From Glycine soja (Eukaryota; Streptophyta; Magnoliopsida; Fabales; Fabaceae), in NCBI RefSeq assembly GCF_004193775.1, contig NC_041003.1, forward strand, positions 45,575,611-45,639,610: a stretch of 64,000 bases of DNA, read 5' to 3'. The notes beneath the pieces are model-generated. The model made no database searches. It saw nothing but the letters and a program-made list of their open reading frames with translations, and had not been told where the DNA came from. Shown here in pieces: positions 25,312 through 36,188 of this stretch. A program made the translations under genes and the position numbers. Position 1 is the stretch's first letter. Every line of letters starts with the position of its first letter.

Positions 25312-26766
25312 TCATCTATCTTATACAAACAAGGTCCAAATGATGCTGAGGTGAACATGACAGCGTTAATGTGTCGCAATGTCAAGCACTCTCATTCCCG
25401 TCCAAAAACGTCATTGTCATGGTGCATTTATTAGTTTTCGTCTTTTGCGTTTTTTTTCTCCGGTTACCGATACATGTATGTTTTCAAGGACATTTATTAC
25501 GCTTTTGAAATGACTGTTGCATTTATTAGTTTTCGTCTTTTGCATTTTTTTTGCTTGAGGCATGTATGTTTCCAAGACCGCCATTTCGAATTCCCTTCTA
25601 TGACGAGTATCACTTTTCAATTTTTCCCCATTTTTATTTTCCTCCTCTGATGACTCACAGTACACTTCCATTTTCATTTTGGATGTCAACGAGAACCCAT
25701 ATAGAAGCTGAGCACTATGTATCCCCTCCCTTAATTACAGGTTCATTTTCTATACCAACATATTGTGTTTTATTGATTTGTTGGTTGTAATGGTGCTTAG
25801 TTTTTGTTTTTATGCCATTTTCAGCTTAGTTTTGCATCATTATCTATATTTTTTTAGTTGTCGAAACCTAAATGGTTAAATCTTTTTGTTGTGGTGCGTT
25901 GGTTTGTTAACTTGACAGTGTTTATTGTTTCCTATACCAAGTTTTTTGTGCTTGCGTCATATGTTTGTTGGAATGGTTGGTTATTTTTGTTTTGAAAGCA
26001 TTTTCACATTAGATATGCATCATTTGGTACTTATTCATGACAATCAAGGCAATCCAAAAAATACTACCATTAATGTAGTATATAAAGAAGTATTTGCAAA
26101 CTTATAAACAAGGTATGTTTCCAAAATTCTTATTGTTACATATGCATTATCATTACTCAATTTCATTTTCTATCAAACTATATAGTAACATATCCTATGT
26201 TTCGTGCCTACAACATTATTCATTGACTTGATTTTGAACATATCAATTTCTAATCATAGAATTACAATACACTACATATTTTACTTTATCGTTACTTTAT
26301 TTGATTTAATAGCTTTATTTCTTTATGATGCAGGAGAACAAAAACAAGAAATGCTGCAAATTTGTTATTAGGTCACAACCACTAAAGCATATTCACATCA
26401 ATTTACCCCTTTTATGTTAGTATTGTATATAGTAGCAACATTCTATTTGAGATTTTTAAATTTACAGTAATCTTAATTGTATATGAAATCAATACATTCA
26501 TTTATGTTCACTTTGTAGTCTCTCATTCACTACAACAACATGTAACTCATGATAATCACAATAATACCATCCAAAACTATCTACAATTGCATCAAGTTAG
26601 TTTCATATTCATTCTGTATTTAATGATTTTATTCTATCGATACATCAACAATATTATCATCCTAATTAATAGGATTATAAAATTGTATACATGTAGTAAT
26701 ATTTTATATTTATCATTATTCAAATGGCGCGTATTAGCCCGTGCCGATGCACGGGCGCCTATCTAA
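25312..26766 (+). mobile_element. Non-autonomous Helitron
   Basis: The 3' end has the Helitron signature: an 8-bp perfect hairpin GCCCGTGC-CGAT-GCACGGGC at 26737-26756 followed six bases later by CTAA|T (26763-26766); a second possible terminus is CTAG at 26771-26774. The best 5' end is A|TCATCTATCTTATAC at 25312 (or TCTATC at 25315), with the TC start and flanking A expected of Helitrons. Length is about 1.45 kb, far too short for Rep/helicase, and none is seen. It carries a short minus-strand open frame (25689-25417, rich in Lys and Glu, unrecognised) and an internal tandem duplication. The 3' signature is firm; the 5' end is an inference. Confidence 0.7.
25421..25570. repeat. Tandem duplication of about 97 bp inside the Helitron
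   Basis: The word GCATTTATTAGTTTTCGTC occurs at about 25422 and again about 97 bases later, each followed by TTTTGC(G/A)TTTTTTT and then CATGTATGTTT. The copies have diverged by point changes and small indels. Confidence 0.7.
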
Positions 26767-26909
26767 TTTTCTAGAATAATATATCTCTTATTTTCATCTC
26801 AATCCAACCCATTTTGGGATGTACATATGTCATTATTCTTTCAGATTTTATAAACTTTTCTATGATATGCATTATTTCTATACAATTTTTGGATTAAAAT
26901 AAGTGATAA

Positions 26910-26926
26910 GCTGGAATAGCTCAGTT

Positions 26927-26959
<33 letters not shown>

Positions 26960-26983
26960 GAGGTTCAAACCCTCCTTCTAGCG
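26910..26983 (+). tRNA. tRNA-Asn (anticodon GUU)
   Basis: Cloverleaf folds cleanly: acceptor GCTGGAA pairs with TTCTAGC (one G-T), D arm AGCTCAGTTGGTTAGAGC, anticodon arm TGTGG-CTGTTAA-CCACA giving GUU, T arm GGAGG-TTCAAAC-CCTCC, discriminator G. 74 nt, no intron. A TTTT Pol III terminator follows at 26984. Both internal promoter boxes are intact. Confidence 0.95.
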
Positions 26984-27054
26984 TTTTCTCATTTTTCATT
27001 TATTTTAAATTTTTCAACTGTTTCGTCAAAAGAGAAAAAGTAAAATGTTAAAAA

Positions 27055-27136
27055 CGTGAGCGGCAGGATTCGAACCTGCGCGGGCAGAGCCCACATGATT
27101 TCTAGTCATGCCCGATAACCACTCCGGCACGCCCAC
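27055..27136 (-). tRNA. tRNA-Ser (anticodon AGA)
   Basis: Reads on the minus strand from GTGGGCG at 27136 to CGCTCAC plus discriminator G at 27055; the acceptor stem pairs fully with one G-T. Anticodon loop CTAGAAA gives AGA (codon UCU). The long variable arm (GTGGGCTCTGCCCGC) is the class II form expected for Ser. T arm GCAGG-TTCGAAT-CCTGC. 82 nt, followed by a TTTT terminator on its strand. It faces tRNA-Asn, 71 bp away. Confidence 0.95.
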
Positions 27137-27267
27137 CTTTGCTGATAACGTTCTTCCATATTAAATTATACTTCTATCATAAAAATTCAGAAAAACATGA
27201 ATGAAATATACTACTAACATGATAGAATGGTGATGAGGGATAGGAAGTTATAAAGTGATTTGATGGT

Positions 27268-27422
27268 TAAGGTGAGAAGTTTTTAAGAGTTGGAATGATA
27301 AAAATGTCATGAGTTTGAATTCTCTCACTATATAATATACTTTTGGTGATGAAGAAGCTTAAGAGTTGAAACGATAAAGATATTATATATTTGAATTTTC
27401 TCACAAACATAACATACTAATT
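27268..27422. repeat. Diverged 78-bp tandem duplication
   Basis: Two successive blocks share AAG(T/C)TTTTAAGAGTTG(G)AA.GATAAA.AT and GAATT(C/T)TCTCAC; spacing is about 78 bases. No coding content. Origin not identified. Confidence 0.5.
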
Positions 27423-27829
27423 GCTAAAATCTTCGGATTATAAAATAAGCGATCAAGGATCAACTTGATGATTTCTTTTTTTTTTTTAAAAAAAAAATCA
27501 AAATCCAGAGTTATGTTAAGGCAAATTGAAAAGGGCAACCTCAACTAGATTCATCAACAACTAAAACAACATATTCTACTATATTAATGATAAAAAAAAT
27601 AAAGATCATCGGAGATAAACAGTCAAAATTCATGTATAATCATTTGAACCTAAAGCAAAGAATATCATATTTATTCCTAAAAAAATTATTCTAAAATAAA
27701 AGATGAAAAAGAATCTCACCAAACTAACTCATTGGTGATAACACCATGAGAGACAAATATAATTACACAAAAGTTACCCTCACAATAAATGTGAAAAATA
27801 AAGAAAAACATAAAATGAGTTAGATTTAT

Positions 27830-28140
27830 ATAATTTAACCATCTATTTTTAGGTCTCCAAGACTCCACTTTGGACGATTTGAAAGCTTGGATAACAAGCA
27901 TCACATCACATTCTATCAAAACCTTTCTTTCTCCTTGTATCAAAAGTTGTCTCAATAGCTACCATAATCCCAACTAACTCAACATGAAGAGCAAAAGAGT
28001 TACCAAGATTAAAGGAGAAACCACCCATAAAAGAAACTCTATAGTCCCTGAAAATACCCTCACAGACAACTGAACTCGAGGCACCCTTAGTTACCCCAAC
28101 AGGGTTGCATTTCACCCATCCCCTTTTAACCATTTCATGG
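27830..28140 (-). pseudogene. RNase H domain fragment of a LINE-type retrotransposon
   Basis: Minus-strand sequence reads WVKCNPVGVTKG, CEGIFRDYR..FMGGFSFNLG, HVELVGIMVAIE and, after a one-base frame slip near 27930-27950, VLIECDVMLVIQAFKS ... WRPKNRW. This is the plant RVT_3-type RNase H domain found at the C terminus of non-LTR elements. The catalytic Asp of the usual NTDGA motif is replaced (NPVGV), the frame is broken, and the upstream reverse transcriptase is missing, so it is a dead fragment. An exapted host RNase H-like gene is less likely given the break. Confidence 0.7.
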
Positions 28141-28337
28141 CCTAAAGTTAGTCGATACCATACATCCATTGTGTCACATTGAATAAAGTTAGTGGAATTG
28201 ACAAATATTGTTTCATGCTTTGTCAAACTAATGTTGTTTTTTAGATGATGATGATGCATTTGAAATTAAATCAATATTGTTGCAGTATAAGTTTGAAGTA
28301 AAGTCTTACATAATGAGAATGTTGAATACCATATAAG

Positions 28338-28622
28338 TGAAGACAAGATTCATAAATGTGAACTTTAAAGTTTTAGATTAAAGTATCATGTCAGGTTTAC
28401 TTATAATTGTTCACTGTCCATTTGTGTACATCTACATGATGTTTGTCCACCTTTGTTGCATAACAATTAGTATTAAAGTCAATGATGATTCAACTTGATG
28501 ATCGACTCAAACAAGTAAAATGGTGACAACGGATCTATAGACATGAAGATCCTTAAGGTTTTGGATTAAAATATGATGTCAGATTCACTTATATGATTGT
28601 TCATGATCCATTAGTATAAATC
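28338..28622. repeat. Diverged direct repeat, about 197 bp apart
   Basis: The stretch GTTTTAGATTAAAGTATCAT...GTCAGGTTTACTTATA (28368-28405) recurs as GTTTTGGATTAAAATATGAT...GTCAGATTCACTTATA (about 28558-28595), with the following TTGTTCA.G.TCCATT also shared. No gene. Confidence 0.5.
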
Positions 28623-30530
28623 TCCGCGGTATTTATCCCCTCATACGCTCACCAAATATACCAGCTATCCTTGCTCACTTTGGTGACAATTCAAATTCAC
28701 TTTAATTAACAAAGGGATATCCCTTATCAGCTGGCTTAACTGAACAATGCCTTAGTTGTTGTAATTATCTTTTGGTATCCGAAAGAAAAAACAAAGTTCA
28801 CTTTAAATATTACAGGGGTAATGAATTACTTTTACATGAGAATATTTTGGCACATACAAGTTCTAATATCATGGAGGCTTTTTTTCGTGGAAAAAAAATA
28901 GCGAATGGCATTGTATCTGCTAAATGCCAACGTAGATTACAGCTCAGACACCCTCACTACTATATATGATGAAGCGTGTAAATTAATACCAGACTGTTAC
29001 TCATTGGAGAGGTGGCCTGAGACCAAGAGATTCTAGCACATTAATTCCATCTTAGTCATCGATATATGATTTTTGTTTTATCACTGTACATTCATATGCG
29101 CTAGAAGCATTTCATTATTAAGTGTTAACCTGTAATTAAGTGTATAATTGTATATTATATAATTTAAATTTGCCCGGTGTATTCAATAAATTAAACAATG
29201 GGAAAGCTAATGACAGCACTAATTGGTTGGTTTCAAAGATGTTTACATAATGTTTGAATGGGTTTGGAAGATATAGAAAATTCTGATCTTCTCCCTGATT
29301 AAGAGTTTCCAAGTTCATGGCAAGAAGGACACAATTAGACATTCTCCATGAGACAAGGAAAAGGAATTGCTAACTTAATTTTCAATGTCAGCTCTTGTTT
29401 TTCCCCCTTTGCCCCAAAATTGTTGTGTGTAGAACTAAACATGTGGATGATCTTCTTTGTGTCTACAAAAGATATACTTAACTGTATTTCATGAGCAGCC
29501 AGAAATAGTCCTGCACCGTATGAAAAAGATAACCCTAAAAAAATGAACATGATTAAACTGAGTTGACCACAAGAATTCCTTTTGGTTAAAAAAATTCAGT
29601 ATGATGGAATCTGTTCGAGAGAATGTTGACTTTTTTTTTCTTTGCCAATAGCTAATTAATGCTAAGTGAATTGTTTAAACTTATAGAAAAGCTATCTTTT
29701 CGGTGTTGATCCGTGACAGTGGTGAATAGTGTTAAAGAGAGTTAAGTAATGTCAATAGAAATAAATAAAAGATTGGACATTAATTAATATATAATTGTAT
29801 TTCATTTATTTTAATGTTTATAGAAATAAGTAAAAGATAAGGATCGACATAAATAATAGTATATGTTAATCTGTCATTTTATTTCGTTTATTTTAAAATT
29901 GATATATTAGAGAATATTTATTAAATATAAAAAATTATCTTATTTTCCCCTCTAATTAATACTAATTTCCCAAACATTCTTATTTGTTTGGTTTGGTTTC
30001 AAGATAAGAGAAAGTATACCTTGCTTTGATTTTTATAAGGAGAGAAGAAAAATATGAAAAATGCATTATATTCTTATAAATAATAATAGAGGATATGAGA
30101 GACAAAATAAAAGCTCAAATACAATTAATCTCTATAGTTCAAAAATATTATAAAGTACTTTTCCTCTTCTTCAAAATATCTCAACACTAGGACTACATTT
30201 AGTTTAGAAGAAAGAAATAAAGTAGAGATAATTTAAAAAATAAGAAATAAATTAACAATGAAATGATATGTTTTATTGTTTAATTTAAGAGAAATAAGTG
30301 AGATTATAAAATAGAAATAATATTGTGAAGTTATTTAGTATAAATGAGATAAGGAGGAGATAATTAAATAAAGACATCAAAAAATCAATTTTTTTTGTCT
30401 TAATATAATAGGATAACCAAAGAAAATCATTTTATCCCTTAAGAAGTAAGTAATAATACATTTTAAAATACATGAGATTAACGTGGATTTTCAAAGTAGT
30501 ATTTTGTTGATTCTTTTCCTTATTTTTTTT
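28623..30530. other. Intergenic region without supported genes
   Basis: Short open frames exist on both strands (for example a plus-strand frame near 28772-28969 and minus-strand frames at 29136-29550) but none resembles a known protein or has a splice context. The sequence from 29640 on is AT-rich and feature-poor. Confidence 0.5.
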
Positions 30531-30605
30531 TTACTTAATTATACTTTTGATCCCCTTATTATATTTAAACATTCAATTTGGTCTTCCAAGACACAATTGT
30601 AATCT
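30531..30605 (+). repeat. Left terminal inverted repeat of the Mutator-like element
   Basis: Begins ACTTAATTATACTTTTGATC, then CCTTATTATATTTAAACATT, and ends with ACACAATTGTAATC. Matches the reverse complement of 34936-35018 at most positions, with a short indel. Confidence 0.65.
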
Positions 30606-30782
30606 TTTCATCAGATCCTCACTAACAGTGTTTGCAGTGTCAGGTGACATGGCTTGGGAGGTTAGATATGTGATCGTTGGCAACGCAATTAACTTCATCT
30701 TTCCCTTTTTATACCCAAACACGAAATTAGGGCTTTCCCCATTCCCAATTCTTCTTCTTCTACGCCTTGTTCTTACTTGGAA

Positions 30783-31265
30783 ATGTCGTGGTTTGAAGGT
30801 TCTTCATCTGGTGACATTAAGGAAATCGTTCGGTGGTCGTGGTGTGAGCGGCGACGGTGCGAACAACAGTGGTGTCAGTGATAGAGCTCCACTGTCGCCT
30901 GTTTGCAATTGAAAGCAGTTGGTGGTTGTGCAAACAACGTTCACAACAGCCTCGGGAGAAGATTTTGGGGTTGTCCTAACTACAGGGTGAGGGTTTTATT
31001 GAAAGTGTTGTGTTGATCCCTATTTTTTTATGGCCATGGTTGATTTGTATTTGTGTTTTTGTTTGAGAAACAACGTGGGAGTGCGAGTGGCTGCAACTTC
31101 TTTCAATGGTGTCCAAATGACATTAATGACAAAGATCTTGTTATTGCCAGACAGAGGAGGAAGATTAACAACCTTGAAAGTTCATTGAAGGCAAAGGAAA
31201 AATGGCTGAAAATTTTCATTGTAATTTGTTGTGTTCTGTTAGTCATGATTGTTATACTCATTTGA
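30783..31265 (+). pseudogene. GRF zinc-finger protein with coiled coil and C-terminal membrane anchor
   Basis: Two exons, about 30783-30986 and 31068-31265, join in phase. Exon 1 starts MSWFEGSSSGD and carries, in a shifted frame, the first half of a GRF zinc finger (N.LGRRFWGCPNYR). Exon 2 supplies GCNFFQWC, then a coiled-coil-like INNLESSLKAKEKW and a hydrophobic tail IFIVICCVLLVMIVILI. Plant GRF-type proteins of this form are often called At4g04775-like and are frequent near transposons. At least one frame shift separates the Met frame from the zinc-finger frame in exon 1, so as read it is not functional. Lying inside the Mutator-like element, it is probably that element's second gene rather than a host gene. 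Confidence 0.6.
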
Positions 31266-31828
31266 CTAAACATGGTTGTCAAAGGAGTTATCCATGGAAG
31301 GATTATGTATCTGTAATAGAGTTCCTTTTTACATTGTAATTTGTTTGGTTATGTTAGGTTGAAAATCATTTTTTACACATTCTGGTATCAATGAGATCAC
31401 TTATTAATGTATTTGATTACACATTGTGATCCAATTTGGCAAACTACGTCATAATTTGAGTGAATCCACAAAGTAACATTGAATAAAAATACCAATAACA
31501 CAACAAGCATCACAAAGCCATAATCAAATGTATTGAAACTTGTCAAAATACATTCCAAATGTATTTCAAAATACATACCAACTTGCCAAATACATTCCAA
31601 ATGTATTCCCAGAAAAGTATAAATGTACTTAAACTGAACATAAAGATACTAATTAGTTTTCATTTAGACACTGTAATCCAAAAAAATAATTCTCATATCA
31701 ATATTCAGTTTCATGGTTTCCACTGAGGTCTTCTTATTTGCAACTTTTGCCTCCTGGAGGAGGCCTTCTTTGGGGCAACTTTTCCACTGTGGCTTGTTTG
31801 TGGTGTTTTGGTGGGTTGTAGGGATTGA

Positions 31829-34100
31829 TTAGTTTGGGTACTTTGAGGAGTTTGGATCTGTTGTGGAGGTTGAGTAGTTAGGGTTTGTTGAGGGGTTTGG
31901 GTTTGTTGTGGAGGTTGAGTAGTTTGGTTCTGCTGTGTGGGTTAGTTTGGGTTGCAGCCTTGCAGGGGCATTCTTGCATGTAGCTTTGTTTTGACCATAT
32001 CGGTGACACCTACTACATTTTTTTGTCTCACCCCTCCTGGTTACCATGTCACTATCATTTTTCTTTTCCCTTGCTTCCAAATTACATTTTTTCTTCGGTC
32101 TTCCTGGCATTTTTTTCTTTGGTGGTGGGAGGACATCAGGCCAACATGTCCTTTCCCTTACATTTTCCCCGCCAACTGGATGAATTATTGGTGCATAAAC
32201 TTGGAGGGATGTAGTCAGCTGGTTCATTGTTTCTGAACTTCATGGTAGCTATGACGTGGAAATACAAGATTTTAGTCAACAACCATTTTCTGCAATTGGA
32301 TTCATTTGTATGCATATTAACTGAGAATTTGTCACCATTGTTGCAAATATGTATGACTTCAAACAATTCATCTCCAACAAAACTATATTGAACAACACAT
32401 AATTATGTTAATGATAGTAACATAATTATCTTAGGCAGAGGACACGAATTAATACAGAATTATTACCTTGGAACCCACATATTACTATATGTAGATTCTT
32501 TCTGCAACCTCTTATTTATCTTAGGTAGAACAAATCCTTCAAATAGAGCTATTTTTTCTCTGTTTGTAGCCTACCTATTTAGCAAATACAATCTTATGTC
32601 TTTGAGCATTGTATAGATATGCTTTGCCCTAGCATCAACAATGACACTATCGAATGCTTCACTCATATTATTTAGAAGCATATTAGGCTTATTGTTACTA
32701 GTAAACCTGGATTTACTCCAAAACTTGCCCCAAAATGTAGAATTAGTACAAAATTTAACTAGTTCAGTAAATATTAACAAATTTACCTTGGTGGTTCCTG
32801 CATCAAATACTTATATCCATCAACATTTAGGGCTTTTATATCTCTCATCAACCTTTCCCGTTTTTGTGGATATGTTGCCTTTGCTGCTCTCCACATTAGA
32901 TCTTTTAATTTTTTGTTGTTCTCATCAACATTCAGGGCTTCCATTTACATTTACCATCAACCCTTAAGCATATTGCCCTCCTTCTTTTTTTGTCATTTTT
33001 CTTCATCTTCATGTTTCTTCCTGAGCTGACTACATATGTAACAGCAACATCTTTCACTTGTTATTTGTCAAGAAAATAAGTTCCAGGCTCCCATTTGTAA
33101 TCTGCCATTTTTGTAGGCTGTACAAAGGTGGGATACTTCATTTTTGGCTCCATTTCTTCATCACTCTCAATGTCAGTAGCAACATCCTCAAAATCATATT
33201 CAGAATCAGACAAGTCTCTAGCATATCCACCTTTTGCAATATTTAATGCCCCAAACAAATCATCATCTGATGTAGACACATCTGCTTCAAAAGTAGGTGC
33301 TGGCAGACTACTTCTCCCTATTGGTCTTCCTCTCTTCCTTTTCTTTTTTTCAGTAGCACCTACATGTTCACAGGCACAGATCCATCATCACCAACCACAA
33401 ATCCATGTCCACCAGCCACAGATCCTTCATCACCATATCTTCCTCTTCAGAGTCATAAAAAATAACATTTCTGGCAATGTCATCACTCTCAGTGTCATTG
33501 TCCCTCTGGTTTTCTACTAAAATTTTCTTACCTTTGTCTTTATTGACATTAATTGAACCACAATTTCCACTATGATCTACTGGCCCGATGTTAGAATCTA
33601 ACCAAAAGTTATCAGTAAATAAAGTTATAAAGTTACAAATAAAATAATAAACTAACCAAGTGTGCATAGTGTTGGTATTGACCTGGGCCATTGTCATCAA
33701 CTTGGATACTATCATCAACAACTGCTCCATTTTCTGCTACTGGGCCATTGTTTTGTTGTCCTAGGCTATTGTCTGCTACTGGCCCAATGTTATTCTCTGC
33801 AAAATTACACAAATCTTAGCGATAAACATATCCATATTTAAATTAAATCACTCCTACATAGTCTTAATTTTTACCTTGATCAGCTGGAACACAATCTATA
33901 CATTCAATGGCCTCTCCTACATAAATTGGATGCAACACATACAAATGGACATTTCCATGTTGGTTTGCTATGTTAATCGTCTGCATTGCCCCATTGTCAT
34001 CTGTCAAAGGCCTCAGTCCAGCCTCCACCATGTCAACAATACTCAAAAACCACATTTCCCGAACTTCATAATTCAAATCCTTCAATATTCCAATCAATTC
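31829..34100 (-). pseudogene. Mutator-like transposase (MURA type) relic
   Basis: Minus-strand blocks appear in the right order for a plant MULE transposase: N-terminal domain near 34100-33864 (LKDLNYEVREMWFLS, LRPLTDDNGAMQTINIA, HLYVLHP); acidic linker and YPTFVQPTKMADYKWEPGTYF near 33279-33061; post-catalytic block near 32780-32571 (WSKSRFTSNNKPNMLLNN, EAFDSVIVDARAKHIYTML); SWIM zinc finger near 32366-32200; and C terminus with GRPKKK and a zinc knuckle near 32150-31960. The central DDE catalytic region is absent between about 32780 and 33060. The SWIM finger has lost two ligands (SNCRKW, LYFH in place of CxC and CxH) and the knuckle reads CSRCHRYGQNKATC, with Gln in place of His. Frames change between blocks. 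It is dead. Confidence 0.8.
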
Positions 34101-34935
34101 AAAATAGCTCCACCCGGGTCACAATTCTATGTCGACTCCAACCCATCATATGTTAGGTTTTGTCTATTAGTAAAAGTCCCCCTATAGTGAACCACTACAT
34201 CAAAGTAACCATCCATAAAAAATGTAACAACTACATAAAGCACTAACTGTGTCACCAAAAGTCTTACTAATATTACCCATTTAATAATAACACATTAACA
34301 ACATTTTACCAACCATATCTGACAACCAACAAATGCTAAATACAACATAATCAATTTTTTTAAAAAAAATTAGACAACCCCAGTAATCAACAGTGTTTTC
34401 AAAACTGTTACTCGACCAAAAATGTTCACTTTGACCAAAAAAATGTCAAGGAATCACTAACATGCAAAGTGGACCACAACAAATATAATATTCACATGGT
34501 CCCCATAAAAGGGGCACATTGACAAAAAACTAATACAATCTGTACCCATCAATGTATCACTGCACACTATTAAAGTAAACATGAAAATCTAATAACACGT
34601 AGCATTACCAAATAGAAAATAAACTAACCTTCTAATGTGCTTGAAACCCTACCAGCAACGAACCCTAACTGCCATGAACCCTAGCCACCATGAACCCAAA
34701 ACACTTGAACCCTAATCACCTCCAACCCAAATTGCCATAGCCATATGTTTCCTCAGAGTTTCAATTTTCCAACAAAACCTCTCCAATTCATGTAGCCAAA
34801 AATGATATCGTCCTGTTTAAAAAAAATTATTCATATTAATATTAATTTTTATTATACACATCATTTATTAATTTTGTAAATTAATGTTTCAACGACATGT
34901 TGGCAACCTTATTGAATATTTAATTTAATTAATTG

Positions 34936-35018
34936 AGGGTACAATTGCGTGCTTTAAATTAATTGAGGGACCTTATTGAATATTTAATATAATTACGGAA
35001 CTAAAATTACAATTAATC
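34936..35018 (-). repeat. Right terminal inverted repeat of the Mutator-like element
   Basis: Read on the minus strand from 35018 it begins AGATTAATTGTAATTTTAGT and continues AATTATATTAAATATTCAAT and GGTCCCTCAA, matching the left terminus. A second partial copy of the same words (CCTTATTGAATATTTAATT) lies just inside at about 34908, so this end has a local duplication. Confidence 0.65.
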
Positions 35019-35532
35019 TTTTTTTTTCAATTGTTAGGAATAAAAAAGTATAAATTCGAGCGGAAGATATGAAAAATGACATTAAATTTGTTTTTAAGAA
35101 AGTATGTTGGATTAGTTTGTACGTGCAATACTTAACTTTATATTTTATGATGTTTTATCTAAAATGTTCCAGTTGCATGCACTCAAACCATTTGAACGTG
35201 ACCATAAGTAAACTATTATGAATTCATGCATGAGACTTTTAGCTCGTAAGCTATGAAGTCCATTTATTAATAGTTTGTGTACAAGAAACCAATTCATGCT
35301 AAGGTTCAAAATATTCCACGTTACTTTCCCCTGCACATTTTCCAACTTAAAAAGAAAAAAAAAGGAATTCAGAAAATAAATGGAATTATATACAAAACCC
35401 ACCATGCTTAATGTTCATAATAATGCCAATCAGTGCTATATCTTAGCCAGTTCAATAGCTAGTGCAGACAGCTACACAGAATGTTAACCTATATATAATA
35501 ATATGGTACATAAATTGAATAGAGTATGAGTC

Positions 35533-35559
35533 CACGTGCTTAAGTTAATTATAAAAAGG
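35533..35559 (+). promoter_or_regulatory. G-box and TATA-like box upstream of a small open frame
   Basis: CACGTG at 35533-35538 and TATAAAAAGG at 35550-35559, followed about 70 bases later by an ATG in good context (ACCAAAATGGGG). Spacing is normal for a plant core promoter, but expression is unproven. Confidence 0.35.
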
Positions 35560-35629
35560 AAGCATGTGAGAAGCTGCAACCCCAAGAGTAGCTCCAGCTT
35601 AATTCTTCATCAAAGTGAGAGTAACCAAA

Positions 35630-35761
35630 ATGGGGAATCAAAGAGAGACGTGGGTTTGGCGAAGGATCCGGCGATCCTTGTGCTACTTAATTTGCTCTTC
35701 TTTTATATTCTCAATTGCATTCTCTTTTGCCAGCCAATTAACAATCCCAACATTAAGATAA
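35630..35761 (+). CDS. Hypothetical small peptide with a hydrophobic segment
   Basis: 43 residues from an ATG at 35630 to a TAA. It starts MGNQRETWVWRRIRRS and continues into a hydrophobic run (LCYLICSSFIFSIAFSF), so it would be a short basic peptide with one membrane-like segment. Support comes only from the upstream TATA-like box, G-box and good start context. An overlapping frame also stays open through the region. It matches no peptide family I know; it lacks the conserved core of ROT4/DVL peptides. Confidence 0.25.
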   Translation: MGNQRETWVWRRIRRSLCYLICSSFIFSIAFSFASQLTIPTLR

Positions 35762-35807
35762 ATTAATTAATAAATTAAGAGAAAAAGGATAATATATTAA
35801 TAATATA

Positions 35808-35950
35808 AATTTTTTTACATTGGTTTGAATCACAACTCATTATATAAGATAAATTTATCAATTTTTAAAATAATTATTTTAAAATAATTCAAATAATAAT
35901 TTATAATTGAATGATAATACAAGACTGTCAATGCATAAATATTAAACTCT
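35808..35950. mobile_element. Short AT-rich MITE-like element (same family as 46540-46690)
   Basis: Contains TTTACATTGGTTTGAATCAC, GATAAATTTATCAA, AATAATTTATAATTGAATGATA and ATAAATATTAAACT in the same order as the element at 46540-46690, and the outer parts are imperfect inverted repeats. No coding capacity. Confidence 0.45.
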
Positions 35951-36094
35951 TAAATTAATTAACATTTTTAAAATTCTTAAATTAAGACACCAGTATTTTA
36001 GTATTATATTTTGATTTCTTGTTAAAGATTTCAGTTGACTACTATTACTCCATAAATCTCAATCAACACAAAATGGTGGTTGGTTTTTGAAGGC

Positions 36095-36102
36095 TATAAA
36101 TA
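36095..36102 (+). promoter_or_regulatory. TATA box (TATAAATA) of the bHLH gene
   Basis: Lies 94 bp before the bHLH start codon, which would put transcription start near 36125 and supports the ATG at 36189 rather than any upstream start. Confidence 0.7.
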
Positions 36103-36188
36103 GGCCTTCTTCACTAGTTGTCATACTCATTATTCACCTTAACAAACATTATAGTTGCTTTTGCATTTGGGTTTCTTTTACCTCCTTA

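Larger units (their letters stand above)
30531..35018. mobile_element. Degenerate Mutator-like element with two convergent genes
   Basis: Bounded by diverged terminal inverted repeats of about 75-85 bp (30531-30605 and 34936-35018). Inside, a GRF zinc-finger gene runs rightward from the left end and a transposase relic runs leftward from the right end, so they converge near 31300-31800, the same plan as the two-gene MuDR element of maize. Both genes are broken, so the element cannot move itself. T-rich runs border both ends, which hides any 9-bp target-site duplication. About 4.5 kb. Confidence 0.7.
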
